Made by a program: the position numbers and the translations under genes. From NCBI GenBank assembly GCA_001998905.1, contig MLAA01000006.1:1-41493 (forward strand): 41,493 bases of DNA. Direction: 5' to 3'. The notes beneath the pieces were generated by a model. The model saw nothing but the letters and a program-made list of their open reading frames with translations. It was not told the DNA's origin and did no database searches. Below, piece by piece: positions 19,178-32,524 of this stretch (position 1 is its first letter; the number at the start of each line of letters is the position of its first letter). The DNA is from Rodentibacter caecimuris. GTDB lineage: Bacteria > Pseudomonadota > Gammaproteobacteria > Enterobacterales > Pasteurellaceae.

Positions 19178-20074
19178 ATGACAAACAATAGACTTCGAAT
19201 TGCAATGCAAAAATCCGGACGCTTAAGCAAAGATTGCCAAAATTTATTAAAACAGTGCGGTGTGAAAATTAACTGGAATGAGCAACGTTTGATTGCCTAT
19301 GCAGAAAATATGCCGATCGATATTCTACGAGTGCGTGATGATGATATTCCGGGGTTGATTTTTGATGGTGTGGTTGATCTCGGGATTATCGGTGAGAATG
19401 TCTTGGAAGAAGTTGCATTAGGGCGGCTTGCTGGTGATGAGAATGCAGACTATAAAATGCTCGCTCGTCTTGATTTTGGCGGCTGCCGACTCTCTCTCGC
19501 ATTACCTCGAGATATTGCTTATCAAAATATTCAAGATCTTACCAATGCTCGTATTGCCACCTCTTATCCGAATTTACTCAAACGCTATATGCAGCAACAA
19601 AATGTTCCTTACAAAAACTGTTTATTAACCGGCTCGGTCGAAGTTGCCCCAACTGCTAATTTAGCCAATGCAATTTGTGATCTAGTTTCTTCCGGTGCAA
19701 CGTTAGAAGCTAACGGTTTACGGGAAGTGGAAGTGATTTATCGCTCAACAGCCTGTTTGGTGCAAAATGCCCAACCTTCGGATTGCAAAAAACAGGCGTT
19801 AATCGACCGCTTGCTCACCCGTATTCGAGGGGTTCAACAGGCGGCGGAATCAAAATACATTATGCTACATGCGCCGAAAGATCGTCTTGCTGAAATTACT
19901 GCCCTACTACCTGGTGTGGAAAACCCCACTATTTTGCCCCTTGCTCACGACACAAACCAAGTGGCAATGCATGTTGTCAGCCAAGAAAATCTGTTCTGGG
20001 AAACCATGGAACAACTCAAAGCGATCGGCGCAAGCTCCATTTTGGTGTTACCGATTGAGAAGATGATGGCGTAG
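19178..20074 (+). CDS. hisG: ATP phosphoribosyltransferase HisG (long form)
   Basis: This catalyses the first step of histidine synthesis, ATP plus PRPP to phosphoribosyl-ATP. The 298 residues match the long form with the C-terminal ACT-like regulatory domain that confers histidine feedback. Motifs include [11 protein letters not shown] at the start, [23 protein letters not shown] and the PRPP-binding [24 protein letters not shown]. It is the first enzyme gene after the attenuator. In compact relatives hisD follows directly; here a foreign-looking gene intervenes, beginning 63 bp later. Confidence 0.97.
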   Translation: MTNNRLRIAMQKSGRLSKDCQNLLKQCGVKINWNEQRLIAYAENMPIDILRVRDDDIPGLIFDGVVDLGIIGENVLEEVALGRLAGDENADYKMLARLDFGGCRLSLALPRDIAYQNIQDLTNARIATSYPNLLKRYMQQQNVPYKNCLLTGSVEVAPTANLANAICDLVSSGATLEANGLREVEVIYRSTACLVQNAQPSDCKKQALIDRLLTRIRGVQQAAESKYIMLHAPKDRLAEITALLPGVENPTILPLAHDTNQVAMHVVSQENLFWETMEQLKAIGASSILVLPIEKMMA

Positions 20075-20137
20075 ATCTAATCAAACGTAGGGTGGACATT
20101 CGTGCCCATCAAAAATGTGAACTATTGGAGAGGAAAT

Positions 20138-20635
20138 ATGAAAATTATTTCATGTGGATTATTGTTCATAATAGGTATTGGAATAATGATATATGCCATT
20201 GGTTCTTTCTTACCGGAAACGCGAAAATTAACAAAGGAAACGGTATATGCAGCCAATACCGAGAAAGTTTATAACGCTATAACGGATAATCAAAATTGGC
20301 AATATAGAACATCCTTAGAACATCTCAAAATTTTATCTCGAGAGGGTGAAAATGAAGTCTGGCAGGAGACAACCAATGGTATAACCATTCTTTTTAAAAC
20401 GAGAGAAAAGCGTCCCTTTGAATACTATGCTTTTGATATATCGAGTCAATTTTTTACGGGGGAGTGGAATGTTCAATTAACGCCAATTCATAAATATCAA
20501 ACCCGTTTTGTAGCGACAGAAAGTTTAACTTTTCCAAATCCTTTTATAAGAGTATTAAGTTACCTTTTTATGGATTTAGAAAAGTTTATGCAAACCTATG
20601 AAGATGAATTAAGAACGAAATTAGAAAAGGAATGA
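20138..20635 (+). CDS. Membrane-anchored SRPBCC-fold protein inserted between hisG and hisD
   Basis: The function is unknown. From the preferred start (20138, preceded by GGAGAGGAA) the product has 165 residues: an N-terminal membrane segment (about 3-25, [20 protein letters not shown]), then a domain whose pattern ([21 protein letters not shown] near the start, a run of beta-strands, and a long C-terminal helix ending LRTKLEKE) fits the SRPBCC/polyketide-cyclase-like lipid-binding fold. The upstream ATG at 20102 lacks a ribosome site. Codon use is more AT-rich than hisD. The stop lies 4 bp before the hisD ATG, and the hisD ribosome site (AAAAGG, 20625-20630) lies inside this gene's end, so it is well integrated in the operon. 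A TAGGG-type hairpin lies just upstream (20088-20108). Confidence 0.65.
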   Translation: MKIISCGLLFIIGIGIMIYAIGSFLPETRKLTKETVYAANTEKVYNAITDNQNWQYRTSLEHLKILSREGENEVWQETTNGITILFKTREKRPFEYYAFDISSQFFTGEWNVQLTPIHKYQTRFVATESLTFPNPFIRVLSYLFMDLEKFMQTYEDELRTKLEKE

Positions 20636-20639
20636 AACA

Positions 20640-21926
20640 ATGCAAACACTTATTTGGAACAATTTAAAAACTTCGGAAAAAATGACCGCACTTTCTCGAC
20701 CGGCTCAAAAAGTGGAGGAAAGTATTAAACAAGCGGTGGACGCTATCCGTGAAAAGGTGGCACAGAATGGTGATCGTGCTTTGTTTGAGCTGGCGGAGAA
20801 GTTTGACAAAGTAACGTTACAAAAACTCACCATATCAAAGGACGAAATTGTGGCGGCAAGTAGTCGGATTTCACCTAAACTTTGTCAAGCGATTCAACAG
20901 GCAAAAGCGAATATTGAAGCCTTTCACAAGGCACAACAACATCAAGAAATTGATATTGAAACCCAGCCCGGCGTGCGTTGCCAAGTGTTGACCCGACCGA
21001 TTGAACGGGTGGGATTGTATATCCCCGGTGGTTCAGCACCGCTTTTTTCCACTGTTCTAATGCTTGCCATTCCGGCGAAAATCGCAGGCTGCAAAAAAAT
21101 TGTGCTTTGCTCGCCGCCGCCGATTGCCGATGAAATTCTTTATACCTCCTATCTTTGTGGTGTGGAAACCATTTACACGGTGAGCGGTGCACAGGCGATT
21201 TTTGCGATGGCACAAGGCACGGAAACAGTGGTGAAAGTAGATAAAATTTTTGGTCCGGGCAATGCCTTTGTTACCGAAGCCAAACTCCAAGTGATGCAAC
21301 GTGGCACGGTGATTGATATGCCTGCCGGACCGTCCGAAGTATTGGTGATTGCCGATGAATTTGCTGACCCTGATTTTGTCGCCAGCGATTTGCTTTCCCA
21401 AGCGGAACACGGCGCAGATAGCCAAGTGATTTTAGTTACCCAGAGCGAAATGCTAGCAAAAGCGACCGCACTTTCTATTGAAAAGCAACTAGCAACCTTG
21501 CCTAGAAAAGAAACCGCAGAGCAAGCTCTTGCACATAGCAGAATTTTGATTGCGGAAAGTATTGAACAATCGGTCGAAATCAGCAACCAATACGCTCCAG
21601 AGCATTTGGTCGTACAAACGCAAAATGCCCGCGAATTATTGCCATATTTAGATAATGCAGGCTCGATTTTCTTAGGAGAATATTCGCCGGAAAGTATGGG
21701 CGATTATGCTAGCGGCACAAATCATGTTCTGCCCACTTACGGCTACACCCGCACTTATTCCAGCTTAGGTTTAGCGGATTTCAGCAAACGAATGACGGTA
21801 CAAGAACTTACCTCACAAGGTTTCCAAGCCCTTGCCCCAACAGTGATGGCAATGGCAAGTGCCGAACAGCTTGAGGCGCACAGACAAGCGGTGGAAGTAC
21901 GGTTGGAAAAATTGAAAACAAAATAG
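20640..21926 (+). CDS. hisD: Histidinol dehydrogenase HisD
   Basis: This performs the last two oxidations, L-histidinol to L-histidine, with NAD and zinc. The 428 residues have the family signature region around [11 protein letters not shown] and [15 protein letters not shown], the zinc/catalytic segment [13 protein letters not shown] and YAPEHL, and the C-terminal [12 protein letters not shown]. It carries two Haemophilus-type uptake sequences (20685-20693 and 21465-21473), both translated as Thr-Ala-Leu, and two words of the other Pasteurellaceae dialect, ACAAGCGGT (20729-20737 and 21884-21892). Base composition is richer in GC than the flanking cargo genes. Confidence 0.97.
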   Translation: MQTLIWNNLKTSEKMTALSRPAQKVEESIKQAVDAIREKVAQNGDRALFELAEKFDKVTLQKLTISKDEIVAASSRISPKLCQAIQQAKANIEAFHKAQQHQEIDIETQPGVRCQVLTRPIERVGLYIPGGSAPLFSTVLMLAIPAKIAGCKKIVLCSPPPIADEILYTSYLCGVETIYTVSGAQAIFAMAQGTETVVKVDKIFGPGNAFVTEAKLQVMQRGTVIDMPAGPSEVLVIADEFADPDFVASDLLSQAEHGADSQVILVTQSEMLAKATALSIEKQLATLPRKETAEQALAHSRILIAESIEQSVEISNQYAPEHLVVQTQNARELLPYLDNAGSIFLGEYSPESMGDYASGTNHVLPTYGYTRTYSSLGLADFSKRMTVQELTSQGFQALAPTVMAMASAEQLEAHRQAVEVRLEKLKTK

Positions 21927-22017
21927 ATAATTGTGTAAATTTTAACTGGATATATTCACACATAAATCAAAATGCATTAAATTTACGCCTGATTTTTAGG
22001 TAAAAAGGAGAACAACA

Positions 22018-24094
<2,077 letters not shown>

Positions 24095-24101
24095 TAAAGC
24101 T

Positions 24102-24262
24102 CCCCTCACCCGATTGCGGGAAAGGGGGGGAGAAATCCGTAGGATTTCGGCGTGAGAGGGAATGGCAAAATCTCTGCCAAAAATGACCGCACTTTCCCTC
24201 TCTCTGACGAAAATTGCCGAACATAATCTCTGTCTGTCTCTCTCCCGCAAACGGGCGAGAGG
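24102..24262. mobile_element. Imperfect palindromic (MITE-like) element between hisC and hisB
   Basis: The 201-bp hisC-hisB gap is almost filled by a nested inverted-repeat element. Its 23-bp ends (24102-24124 and 24240-24262) match at 19 of 23 positions as inverted repeats. Inside, GAGAGGGA (24154-24161) faces TCCCTCTC (24195-24202), and TGGCA (24163-24167) faces TGCCA (24174-24178) at the centre. A Haemophilus-type uptake sequence is embedded (24186-24194). There is no open frame. It could fold into a long hairpin in RNA. I see no clear target-site duplication, so mobility is inference. Confidence 0.5.
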
Positions 24263-24295
24263 ATTGATAACCACAGCAAAACATATAAGGAAAAG

Positions 24296-25387
24296 ATGAT
24301 GCAACCGACCCTTTTTATCGACCGAGACGGTACGTTAATTGACGAACCGAAAACCGATTTTCAAATCGACAGTTTGGAAAAACTTAAATTTGAGCCGAAC
24401 GTGATCCCCGCGCTATTGAAACTGCAAAAACGCTACCGCTTGGTGATGATCAGTAATCAAGACGGCTTGGGGACGGTATCCTTTCCACAAGCGGATTTTG
24501 ATAAGCCCCATAATGCGATGATGACGTTATTTACCTCGCAAGGTATCGAATTTGATGATGTACTGATTTGCCCGCACAAACCTGAAGATAATTGCGAGTG
24601 CCGCAAGCCGAAAACGAAACTGTTGCAAAAATATATCGACAGAAACTTATTCGATTCTGACCGCTCTTTTGTAATTGGCGACCGTGCTACCGATGTGCAA
24701 TTAGCGGAGAATCTAGGGATTCGAGCGTTGCAATACCACCCAGAAAAACTGAACTGGGATCGGATTACGGAAAAATTATTAGGCGAAGCGGTAACCAATA
24801 TCGGCGAACGCCCACCACGCTATGCGAGTGTTGAACGCAAAACCAAAGAAACAGACATCAAAGTGCAAGTATGGTTGGATGAAACAGGCGTGAATGAAAT
24901 CAGCACCGGCGTGGGCTTTTTCGACCATATGCTCGACCAAATCGCCACCCACGGTGGATTTCGTATGAACATTTCCTGTAAGGGCGATCTTTGGATTGAC
25001 GAACATCATACCGTAGAAGATACCGCACTCGCACTCGGCACAGCGTTAAAACAAGCCATCGGCGATAAACGGGGCATTGCTCGCTTTGGTTTTGTGCTGC
25101 CAATGGACGAATGCAAAGCCCAATGCGCTATGGACTTATCCGGTCGCCCGTTTATTAAATTCAAAGCAGAATTTAAACGGGATAAAGTTGGCGATTTTAG
25201 CACCGAATTGACCGAACATTTTTTCCAATCTATCGCTTTCACCATGCTTGCCACCCTGCACATTAGCGCCCATGGCGACAACGACCACCACAAAATCGAA
25301 AGTCTGTTTAAAGTGTTTGGACGCACCTTAAGACAGGCGATAAGGGTCGAGGGGAATGAATTGCCGAGTAGTAAGGGTGTGCTGTAA
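24296..25387 (+). CDS. hisB: Bifunctional histidinol-phosphatase / imidazoleglycerol-phosphate dehydratase HisB
   Basis: The N-terminal HAD phosphatase domain (about 1-165) has the DxD nucleophile in FIDRDGT (D9, D11), the MISNQDGLG motif and a zinc loop ([15 protein letters not shown]). The C-terminal dehydratase domain (from about 175) has [32 protein letters not shown] and [12 protein letters not shown]. This gives the E. coli-type fusion; 363 residues against 355 in E. coli. Two in-frame ATGs (24296, 24299) follow TAAGGA; either is plausible. Confidence 0.97.
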   Translation: MMQPTLFIDRDGTLIDEPKTDFQIDSLEKLKFEPNVIPALLKLQKRYRLVMISNQDGLGTVSFPQADFDKPHNAMMTLFTSQGIEFDDVLICPHKPEDNCECRKPKTKLLQKYIDRNLFDSDRSFVIGDRATDVQLAENLGIRALQYHPEKLNWDRITEKLLGEAVTNIGERPPRYASVERKTKETDIKVQVWLDETGVNEISTGVGFFDHMLDQIATHGGFRMNISCKGDLWIDEHHTVEDTALALGTALKQAIGDKRGIARFGFVLPMDECKAQCAMDLSGRPFIKFKAEFKRDKVGDFSTELTEHFFQSIAFTMLATLHISAHGDNDHHKIESLFKVFGRTLRQAIRVEGNELPSSKGVL

Positions 25388-25460
25388 TATCATTGCAAGA
25401 CGTATTAAAGTGCGGTTGGATTTTGCAAAATTTTTTGGGAATTTGACCGCTTGTATTTGT

Positions 25461-26459
25461 ATGGACGACAAAATGAAATTTTGTATTATTTGTAGAAAAG
25501 AATTTACCAAAGAGAATCCGGCAACAAAAGAGCATATTATTCCTGAATCTATAGGTGGTAATTATATTATTGATACAGTTTGTAAAAATTGTAATAGCAA
25601 AATGGGAACAAAAATTGATGCTTCATTTGTAAAAAATATAATTAGTCGTTTACACATTGAAGAAAACCAAATTAAAAAAGGGAATGTTGGTTTCCCTTTA
25701 AAAGGAAACTATCAGGATAAATTAGGTAGGAAATATCAAATTGATGACTTAAACTCTACTACAATCTTATTAGACGATAGACCTATTTTAGATATAAAAC
25801 AGTTAGAAGATGGTAAATTTTTGGTATCAATTTCATTTGAAAAATATGGTTCTTTTTCTCAAGAAGATAGAATAAGTTTACTTTATAAACACAAGTCATT
25901 TTTAGAAAAAGAATATATAAAAAATGGTTTAGAGTTTAATTTTGAAGAAATACTTAATTCAGAGTTTACTGCTCAAACTAAAGAGCCACTTCCATTACAA
26001 AAGCAAGAGTTGATTGACTTTAACCCATTCTTCTTAGAGGCTCTAAAAATTGCGTATGAATTTTTTGTAACAACTTGTCCAGAATTTCTAAAACACCCTG
26101 ATATTAGAAATATAGCCAAAGCATTAGAAAATATAGATCTTGAAATGGCAAAACAATATGTAACGTTACATACTGCTGATGAGAAAACAAAATATATGCA
26201 TTTGGTCAAATGTTTAAAAAATAATTTCGGCAGTATTTTCATGGTAATTCCATTGATGACACCAAATGGTGGATGTGGATGTTTTATCTCTTTATATGAA
26301 AAATTTATATGTTTAGTGCGGCTCTCGGAGGATAATTTATTTGGGAACATTATCCATTTACCATATATTTATATAGTGAAACAAAAAAAAGCGTTACATG
26401 AATTATCACATGATGAATCAATAAAGTTTCAAGAGTGTTTAAAATTATGCCAAAAATAA
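25461..26459 (+). CDS. HNH-type endonuclease-like protein between hisB and hisH
   Basis: The first 60 residues are a compact HNH_5-like zinc/nuclease motif: C8xxC11, EHIIPESIGG with H25, and C41xxC44N45 followed by KMGTKID. The remaining 270 residues are an AT-rich, unrecognised domain rich in Phe, Leu and Lys. I place the start at 25461 (MDDKMKF); 25473 is equally possible, and the open frame extends back to 25356 into hisB without support. No good ribosome site is seen. Its end overlaps the hisH start by 13 bp in another frame, suggesting coupled translation. HNH proteins of this shape occur among restriction and defence genes, but the target is unknown. Composition is clearly more AT-rich than hisB and hisH. 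Confidence 0.75.
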   Translation: MDDKMKFCIICRKEFTKENPATKEHIIPESIGGNYIIDTVCKNCNSKMGTKIDASFVKNIISRLHIEENQIKKGNVGFPLKGNYQDKLGRKYQIDDLNSTTILLDDRPILDIKQLEDGKFLVSISFEKYGSFSQEDRISLLYKHKSFLEKEYIKNGLEFNFEEILNSEFTAQTKEPLPLQKQELIDFNPFFLEALKIAYEFFVTTCPEFLKHPDIRNIAKALENIDLEMAKQYVTLHTADEKTKYMHLVKCLKNNFGSIFMVIPLMTPNGGCGCFISLYEKFICLVRLSEDNLFGNIIHLPYIYIVKQKKALHELSHDESIKFQECLKLCQK

Positions 26460-27058
26460 CCAATCTAGTAATCATCGACACAGGCTGTGCAAACCTGTCA
26501 TCTGTCAAATTTGCCTTTGATCGCCTGAATATTCAGGCGGAAATTAGCCGTGATTTAGCTCAAATCAAATCCGCAGACAAATTGTTGCTCCCCGGCGTGG
26601 GAACAGCAGTCGCGGCAATGAAAAACTTACAGGAGCGAGGGTTGATTGAGGTAATCCAAAACCTCACCCAACCCGTGTTGGGCATTTGTTTGGGTATGCA
26701 GTTAATGACCGCTTTTTCCGAAGAAGGTAACGTGGAAACTTTGAACCTAATGCCAAGCCAAACGGCGTTAATCCCTGATACAGGGTTACCTTTACCTCAT
26801 ATGGGCTGGAACAACGTGCGTTATACGGAAGGCTGCCCGCTGTTTGACGGCATTGAGCAAAATAGCCATTTCTATTTTGTGCATAGCTATGCAGTCAGCC
26901 TGAATGAAAACACCATTGCCACCAGCCATTATGGTGTGGATTTTTCTGCCGCCATTGCCAAAGGCAATTTCTACGGTGTGCAATTCCACCCTGAACGTTC
27001 GGGCAAAAATGGGGCATTGTTGTTGCGGAATTTTGTGGAAAAAATTAAATGGTATTAA
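26447..27058 (+). CDS. hisH: Imidazole glycerol phosphate synthase glutaminase subunit HisH
   Basis: This is the class I glutamine amidotransferase that feeds ammonia to HisF. It has the nucleophile C81 in LGICLGMQ, the oxyanion strand LLLPGVGT and the His-Glu pair in GVQFHPERSGKNG near the C-terminus. An ATG at 26435 is in frame, but I choose 26447 (MPKITNLVIIDTG), which fits the family start and lies within the last codons of the preceding HNH gene. The product has 203 residues. There is no clear ribosome site, so coupling to the HNH gene is likely. Confidence 0.95.
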   Translation: MPKITNLVIIDTGCANLSSVKFAFDRLNIQAEISRDLAQIKSADKLLLPGVGTAVAAMKNLQERGLIEVIQNLTQPVLGICLGMQLMTAFSEEGNVETLNLMPSQTALIPDTGLPLPHMGWNNVRYTEGCPLFDGIEQNSHFYFVHSYAVSLNENTIATSHYGVDFSAAIAKGNFYGVQFHPERSGKNGALLLRNFVEKIKWY

Positions 27059-27082
27059 ATTTATTTTTAGGAATAGTTACTT

Positions 27083-29204
<2,122 letters not shown>

Positions 29205-29283
29205 CTCCTATAATGTATGTTGAGATAAGTAATACAAACGGAGCAACAAGTCACTGGTTGGGAAAAAGTTCTATCAGTGGAAA

Positions 29284-29312
29284 TTGAAAAGATATTTAGG
29301 ATTGGATAGTAT
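29284..29312 (+). promoter_or_regulatory. Candidate internal promoter before the NDT-like cargo gene
   Basis: TTGAAA (29284-29289) and TAGTAT (29307-29312) are spaced by 17 bp, in the 168-bp spacer between hisF and the NDT-like gene. It would let that gene and hisIE be expressed independently of the attenuator. AT-rich DNA makes chance matches likely. Confidence 0.3.
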
Positions 29313-29372
29313 AGAAGTTTAAATTTAATTATATAATTGCCAAATCTATAAATTCTAATTATGGAGCCAAAA

Positions 29373-30233
29373 ATGGCAAAACAAGAAAGAAAAGATGTAG
29401 AAGAAAAAAGTAATGCAGAGAATGGTAAAGACAAGATTCAATGTGGATTAATTATGCCTATATCATCCATTGATGGTTGTTCTTCCGAACACTGGGTAGA
29501 TATTAAAGGCATTATATCTGAATCAGTAAGAAGCATCTCTGAGTTAGAAATACAAGTATCATTGGTTAGTGATGCCAATGACATAGGAGTGATTCAGAAA
29601 AGAATTGTTCAGAATATTTATGATAATGATATTATTATTTGTGATGTAAGTGCTAAGAATCCTAATGTTATGTTTGAATTAGGAATGCGTTTAGCATTTG
29701 ATAAGCCAACAATCATTATCAAAGATGATAAAACAGGATACTCTTTTGATACGAATATAATTGAACATTTGGAATATCCAAGAGATTTAAGATTTACTAA
29801 AATTGTTGCCTTCAAAAAAGCATTAGCCGAAAAGATATTGGCAACCTATAAATCATCTAAGAGTGATCCTGAATATACGACTTTTCTAAAGCATTTTGCG
29901 ACTATAAAGCCTAAAAAATTAGATGAACGAGAAGGTTCTTCTCAGCAGATGCTTACGGAGCTATTAACTGATTTTAGGAGAGATATTGTAAGAGATATCA
30001 GAATTATTAATGAAAAAGAATTATCAGTTAATCGTAGACCTAGTATGGAGTCTATAATTCTTACTACATTGAGAATAAGAGAGTTTTTAGAGAAGAATAA
30101 AATATCTATAGATGATTTAGATTATAGAATTGCTATGGATATTTGTGATGCTCATAGATATGTTAGAACTTCTAGTGAATTTAGAGAGATTTTCGAAACT
30201 TTGAAACGTTTGTCACTCATTGATAAGGTATGA
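29373..30233 (+). CDS. Nucleoside 2-deoxyribosyltransferase-like protein between hisF and hisIE
   Basis: The 286-residue protein has a Rossmann-like domain at about 20-160. It contains the pattern seen in nucleoside 2-deoxyribosyltransferase-like and TIR-like enzymes: a glycine/proline first strand ([10 protein letters not shown]), [10 protein letters not shown] (83-92), and [13 protein letters not shown] (96-108) with candidate catalytic E102, then KPTIIIKDD. The C-terminal 110 residues are helical and charged, with no recognised fold. I prefer the ATG at 29373, with GGAG 6 bp upstream, over 29361. Codon use is AT-rich. It ends 5 bp before hisIE. Related domains occur both in nucleotide salvage and as effectors in anti-phage systems; which applies here is unknown. 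Confidence 0.6.
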   Translation: MAKQERKDVEEKSNAENGKDKIQCGLIMPISSIDGCSSEHWVDIKGIISESVRSISELEIQVSLVSDANDIGVIQKRIVQNIYDNDIIICDVSAKNPNVMFELGMRLAFDKPTIIIKDDKTGYSFDTNIIEHLEYPRDLRFTKIVAFKKALAEKILATYKSSKSDPEYTTFLKHFATIKPKKLDEREGSSQQMLTELLTDFRRDIVRDIRIINEKELSVNRRPSMESIILTTLRIREFLEKNKISIDDLDYRIAMDICDAHRYVRTSSEFREIFETLKRLSLIDKV

Positions 30234-30238
30234 TATTT

Positions 30239-30850
30239 ATGGATAAAGAAATCAACTGGCAAAAAGTCGATAATTTACTACCCGTTATCGTTCAAAACGT
30301 AACAACGTGCGAAGTGCTAATGCTAGGCTATATGAACCTTGAAGCGCTAGAAAAAACGTTAAATGAAAAGCGGGTAACTTTTTATTCACGTACAAAGCAA
30401 CGTTTGTGGACGAAAGGGGAAACCTCAGGTAATTTTCTCAATGTGGTGGATATGAGCCTTGATTGTGATAATGACAGCCTGTTAATTTTTGCTGATCCGA
30501 TAGGGGAAACTTGCCATACAGGGCAAGAAAGCTGTTTTCACCAATTTAGCTCATCTTGTGAACCAGCTTGGATTTTTTTCAGCAAATTGGAACGTCTGAT
30601 TGCCAGTCGTAAAGGGAGCGATCCGCAAAGTTCCTATACTGCCGAGCTTTATGCCAAAGGCACAAAACGGATTGCTCAAAAAGTCGGAGAGGAAGGGGTG
30701 GAAACAGCGCTTGCTGCTACAGTTAGAGATCGTGAGGAAACAATTTGTGAGGCCGCGGATTTAGCTTATCACTTAACTGTGTTGTTACAAGATGCCGGAT
30801 TATCCTGGAAAAATGTGATAAATAAGCTGAAAGAGCGGTCGGAAAAATAA
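30239..30850 (+). CDS. hisIE: Phosphoribosyl-AMP cyclohydrolase / phosphoribosyl-ATP pyrophosphatase HisIE
   Basis: This bifunctional enzyme catalyses the second and third steps of histidine synthesis. The N-terminal HisI domain shows [28 protein letters not shown] and the zinc motif [16 protein letters not shown]. The C-terminal HisE domain shows [20 protein letters not shown] and [10 protein letters not shown] choose 30239, with AAGG 10 bp upstream; an ATG at 30230 overlaps the NDT-like stop by 4 bp, but the AAGG is then only one base away. It is the last gene of the his operon. Confidence 0.96.
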   Translation: MDKEINWQKVDNLLPVIVQNVTTCEVLMLGYMNLEALEKTLNEKRVTFYSRTKQRLWTKGETSGNFLNVVDMSLDCDNDSLLIFADPIGETCHTGQESCFHQFSSSCEPAWIFFSKLERLIASRKGSDPQSSYTAELYAKGTKRIAQKVGEEGVETALAATVRDREETICEAADLAYHLTVLLQDAGLSWKNVINKLKERSEK

Positions 30851-30915
30851 ATATTTTGATACTTCGCAGTCATACCCTAAACGAATTAAGATATTAAATT
30901 ATTATATCTTTGAAT

Positions 30916-30937
30916 AGGACGCGATAGTTTGCGTCCT
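30916..30937. terminator. Hairpin between hisIE and hslO
   Basis: AGGACGC (30916-30922) pairs with GCGTCCT (30931-30937) around an 8-nt loop, followed by TACTTTTATT. It lies between convergent hisIE and hslO and may end both transcripts. It resembles the hairpin at 36950-36968. Confidence 0.6.
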
Positions 30938-30952
30938 TACTTTTATTAAAAA

Positions 30953-31825
30953 TTACGAATTATTGTTGATTTTAAATTTGCTGATAGCATCTTTGTTGAA
31001 AAAATAATGTGTACCGCAACATTCGCACTGCATATCTATACTGCCGTTATGCTCTGCTAAGATCTGATCGATTTCTTCATCTGAAATCAGTAATAATGCA
31101 GCGCCAGAGCGTTCGGCGGAACAACCGCAATGGAATTCAACTTGTTGAGGTGGATATATTTCAACGGATTCTTCATGATATAAACGGTATAGTAATTCTT
31201 CTGCTTTTAACCCGAATAATTCTTCATTTTTAACTGTAGCTGCCAATGTGGTTAAATGTTCAAAATCCTCAGGCATACCAGAACCGTCTGGTATTACTTG
31301 TAGTAGCATTCCTGCGGCAACCGGCAGCCCCTGATATTCCCCTGTACGGATAATTAGTTGTGTTTGTAGCTGTTCGGAACGTGTGAAATAGTCCTCTAAA
31401 CATTCGCTAATTGTCGGTTTATCTAAACTAATTACACCTTGATAGCGTTCACCTTCATTTGGTGCGATAGTGATGACTAAGACGGCTTTTCCAACCATTT
31501 CAGACAAGCTCATGCCTTGTTGAATTTCGCCTTGTAGACGAGCAAGTGCGCGAATTTGTTGTTGATCATTACCATTAACTAGAGCTAATTTCAAAGGTCC
31601 GTCTCCCTGAATTTGAACGGTAATATTGCCTTGAAATTTTAATGTTGCCGTGAGTAAATTAGTTGCTACCATCATTTCGCCAAGTAAATTTTGTACGGGG
31701 ATTGGATAAGCGTGAGTATTTAAAGTTTCTCTGAAAGATTGATTTAACCGAACCCATTCTCCGCGTACTGAGCGGTTTTGAAAAAGGTAGCGGTAAAGTT
31801 TGTCATTATCATCTGTATATATCAT
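30953..31825 (-). CDS. hslO: Redox-regulated chaperonin Hsp33 (HslO)
   Basis: This cytoplasmic holdase is activated by oxidation. The 290 residues include the C-terminal redox switch, C233-x-C235 (FHCGCSAER) and C267-x-x-C270 (CECCGTHY), which bind zinc when reduced. The GEMMVATNLLTATLKF and IQGDGPLKLALV blocks are typical. The ATG at 31825 is preceded by AAGGAA on the minus strand. A hairpin of two inverted uptake sequences lies just upstream (31851-31878). Confidence 0.96.
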   Translation of the reverse strand: MIYTDDNDKLYRYLFQNRSVRGEWVRLNQSFRETLNTHAYPIPVQNLLGEMMVATNLLTATLKFQGNITVQIQGDGPLKLALVNGNDQQQIRALARLQGEIQQGMSLSEMVGKAVLVITIAPNEGERYQGVISLDKPTISECLEDYFTRSEQLQTQLIIRTGEYQGLPVAAGMLLQVIPDGSGMPEDFEHLTTLAATVKNEELFGLKAEELLYRLYHEESVEIYPPQQVEFHCGCSAERSGAALLLISDEEIDQILAEHNGSIDMQCECCGTHYFFNKDAISKFKINNNS

Positions 31826-31850
31826 AGGATTTCCTTGTTTTCTTTTATAA

Positions 31851-31878
31851 AAAGTGCGGTCGTTTTTGACCGCACTTT
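31851..31878. repeat. Inverted pair of DNA uptake sequences (hairpin)
   Basis: AAAGTGCGGTC and GACCGCACTTT form an 11-bp perfect stem around a 6-nt loop, the usual Haemophilus arrangement that can double as a terminator. Other exact copies of the 9-bp word or its complement are at 2404, 4945, 8697, 12006, 15305, 17470, 20685, 21465, 24186, 25408, 29014, 32781, 32864, 34623, 37013, 40966 and 41136. They place this DNA in a naturally transformable Pasteurellaceae lineage of the Haemophilus dialect. Confidence 0.95.
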
Positions 31879-32026
31879 AGGTGCAATTATAATGGGGATT
31901 GTTTTGGTAATTACAAGCATTGGTTTTTATGAAGAGAATATATATTAACGTATAAATTAAAATTATTGCTTCACTTGTTTTTGAGTAGAGTTTTGTATGT
32001 TTAATTAGCCATTTAGAGAGTAATAA

Positions 32027-32182
32027 ATGAAGAGAATGGTATTCGGCATATTTAGTGCTTTATTAGTAACAAATTCTATATGAAGCTATATGGTTTCTGA
32101 TAATACTTAGGAATCGGAATACGGCACAAAATTAGAGATTGGCAGTTTGTTAGGTTTAATGTGGCGTAAGTATCGCCTATGA
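32027..32182 (+). pseudogene. Possible decayed small secreted-protein gene in the hslO-waaC gap
   Basis: An ATG at 32027 with GAGAG upstream encodes a signal-peptide-like start (MKRMVFGIFSALLVTNS) and then stops at 32081. The same frame continues through another stop (32108-32110) into ESEYGTKLEIGSLLGLMWRKY before TGA at 32180. Further on the frame is open but unrecognisable. On the minus strand, 32251-32427 is also open for 59 codons without an ATG. I read the 645-bp stretch 31879-32523 as degraded DNA with no certain gene. Confidence 0.3.
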
Positions 32183-32503
32183 AATGCACCGAGAATTTAA
32201 GTAATACACCTTATATCAATCTGTGTAAATAATGTTTCGTGCTTTGGATTTCAGCTAACGCAAAGGTTGAGTCGATGTCTTAGGAGATATGTTGCTCTGT
32301 TTTCACGGTTTATCTCCTTCATAACACAATTTCGATCATCTTTATACTCAGCCTTTGCTGGTTCCGGACACAAAAATACGAAGAATTCACTTTTGGGAAT
32401 ACCGATTATATTAAATGTACTGACTTGCTAAATATATTAAACTCGAAAACGTATTGATAATTAAACCGTTGTTTGGTTTCGTGTATTGCTCATAATAAAG
32501 GGT

Positions 32504-32523
32504 AGGGCGTGGAATATCGCCCT
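32504..32523 (-). terminator. Weak hairpin at the 3' end of waaC
   Basis: AGGGCG (32504-32509) pairs with CGCCCT (32518-32523) around an 8-nt loop, just after the waaC stop on the minus strand, followed by ACCCTTTATT. It belongs to the TAGGG-type hairpins of this window. Confidence 0.45.
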
Positions 32524-32524
32524 T

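Noticed and set aside
21057-21586. Long antisense frames within hisD and other his genes
   Set aside because: They are shadows caused by the codon bias of the sense genes and have no ribosome sites.
25356-25460. N-terminal extension of the HNH gene into hisB
   Set aside because: It overlaps hisB, has no ribosome site and is composed of unlikely residues; the zinc motif begins after 25461.
32251-32427. Minus-strand coding frame of 59 codons in the hslO-waaC gap
   Set aside because: It has no start codon and no recognised family, and competes with an equally open plus-strand frame.
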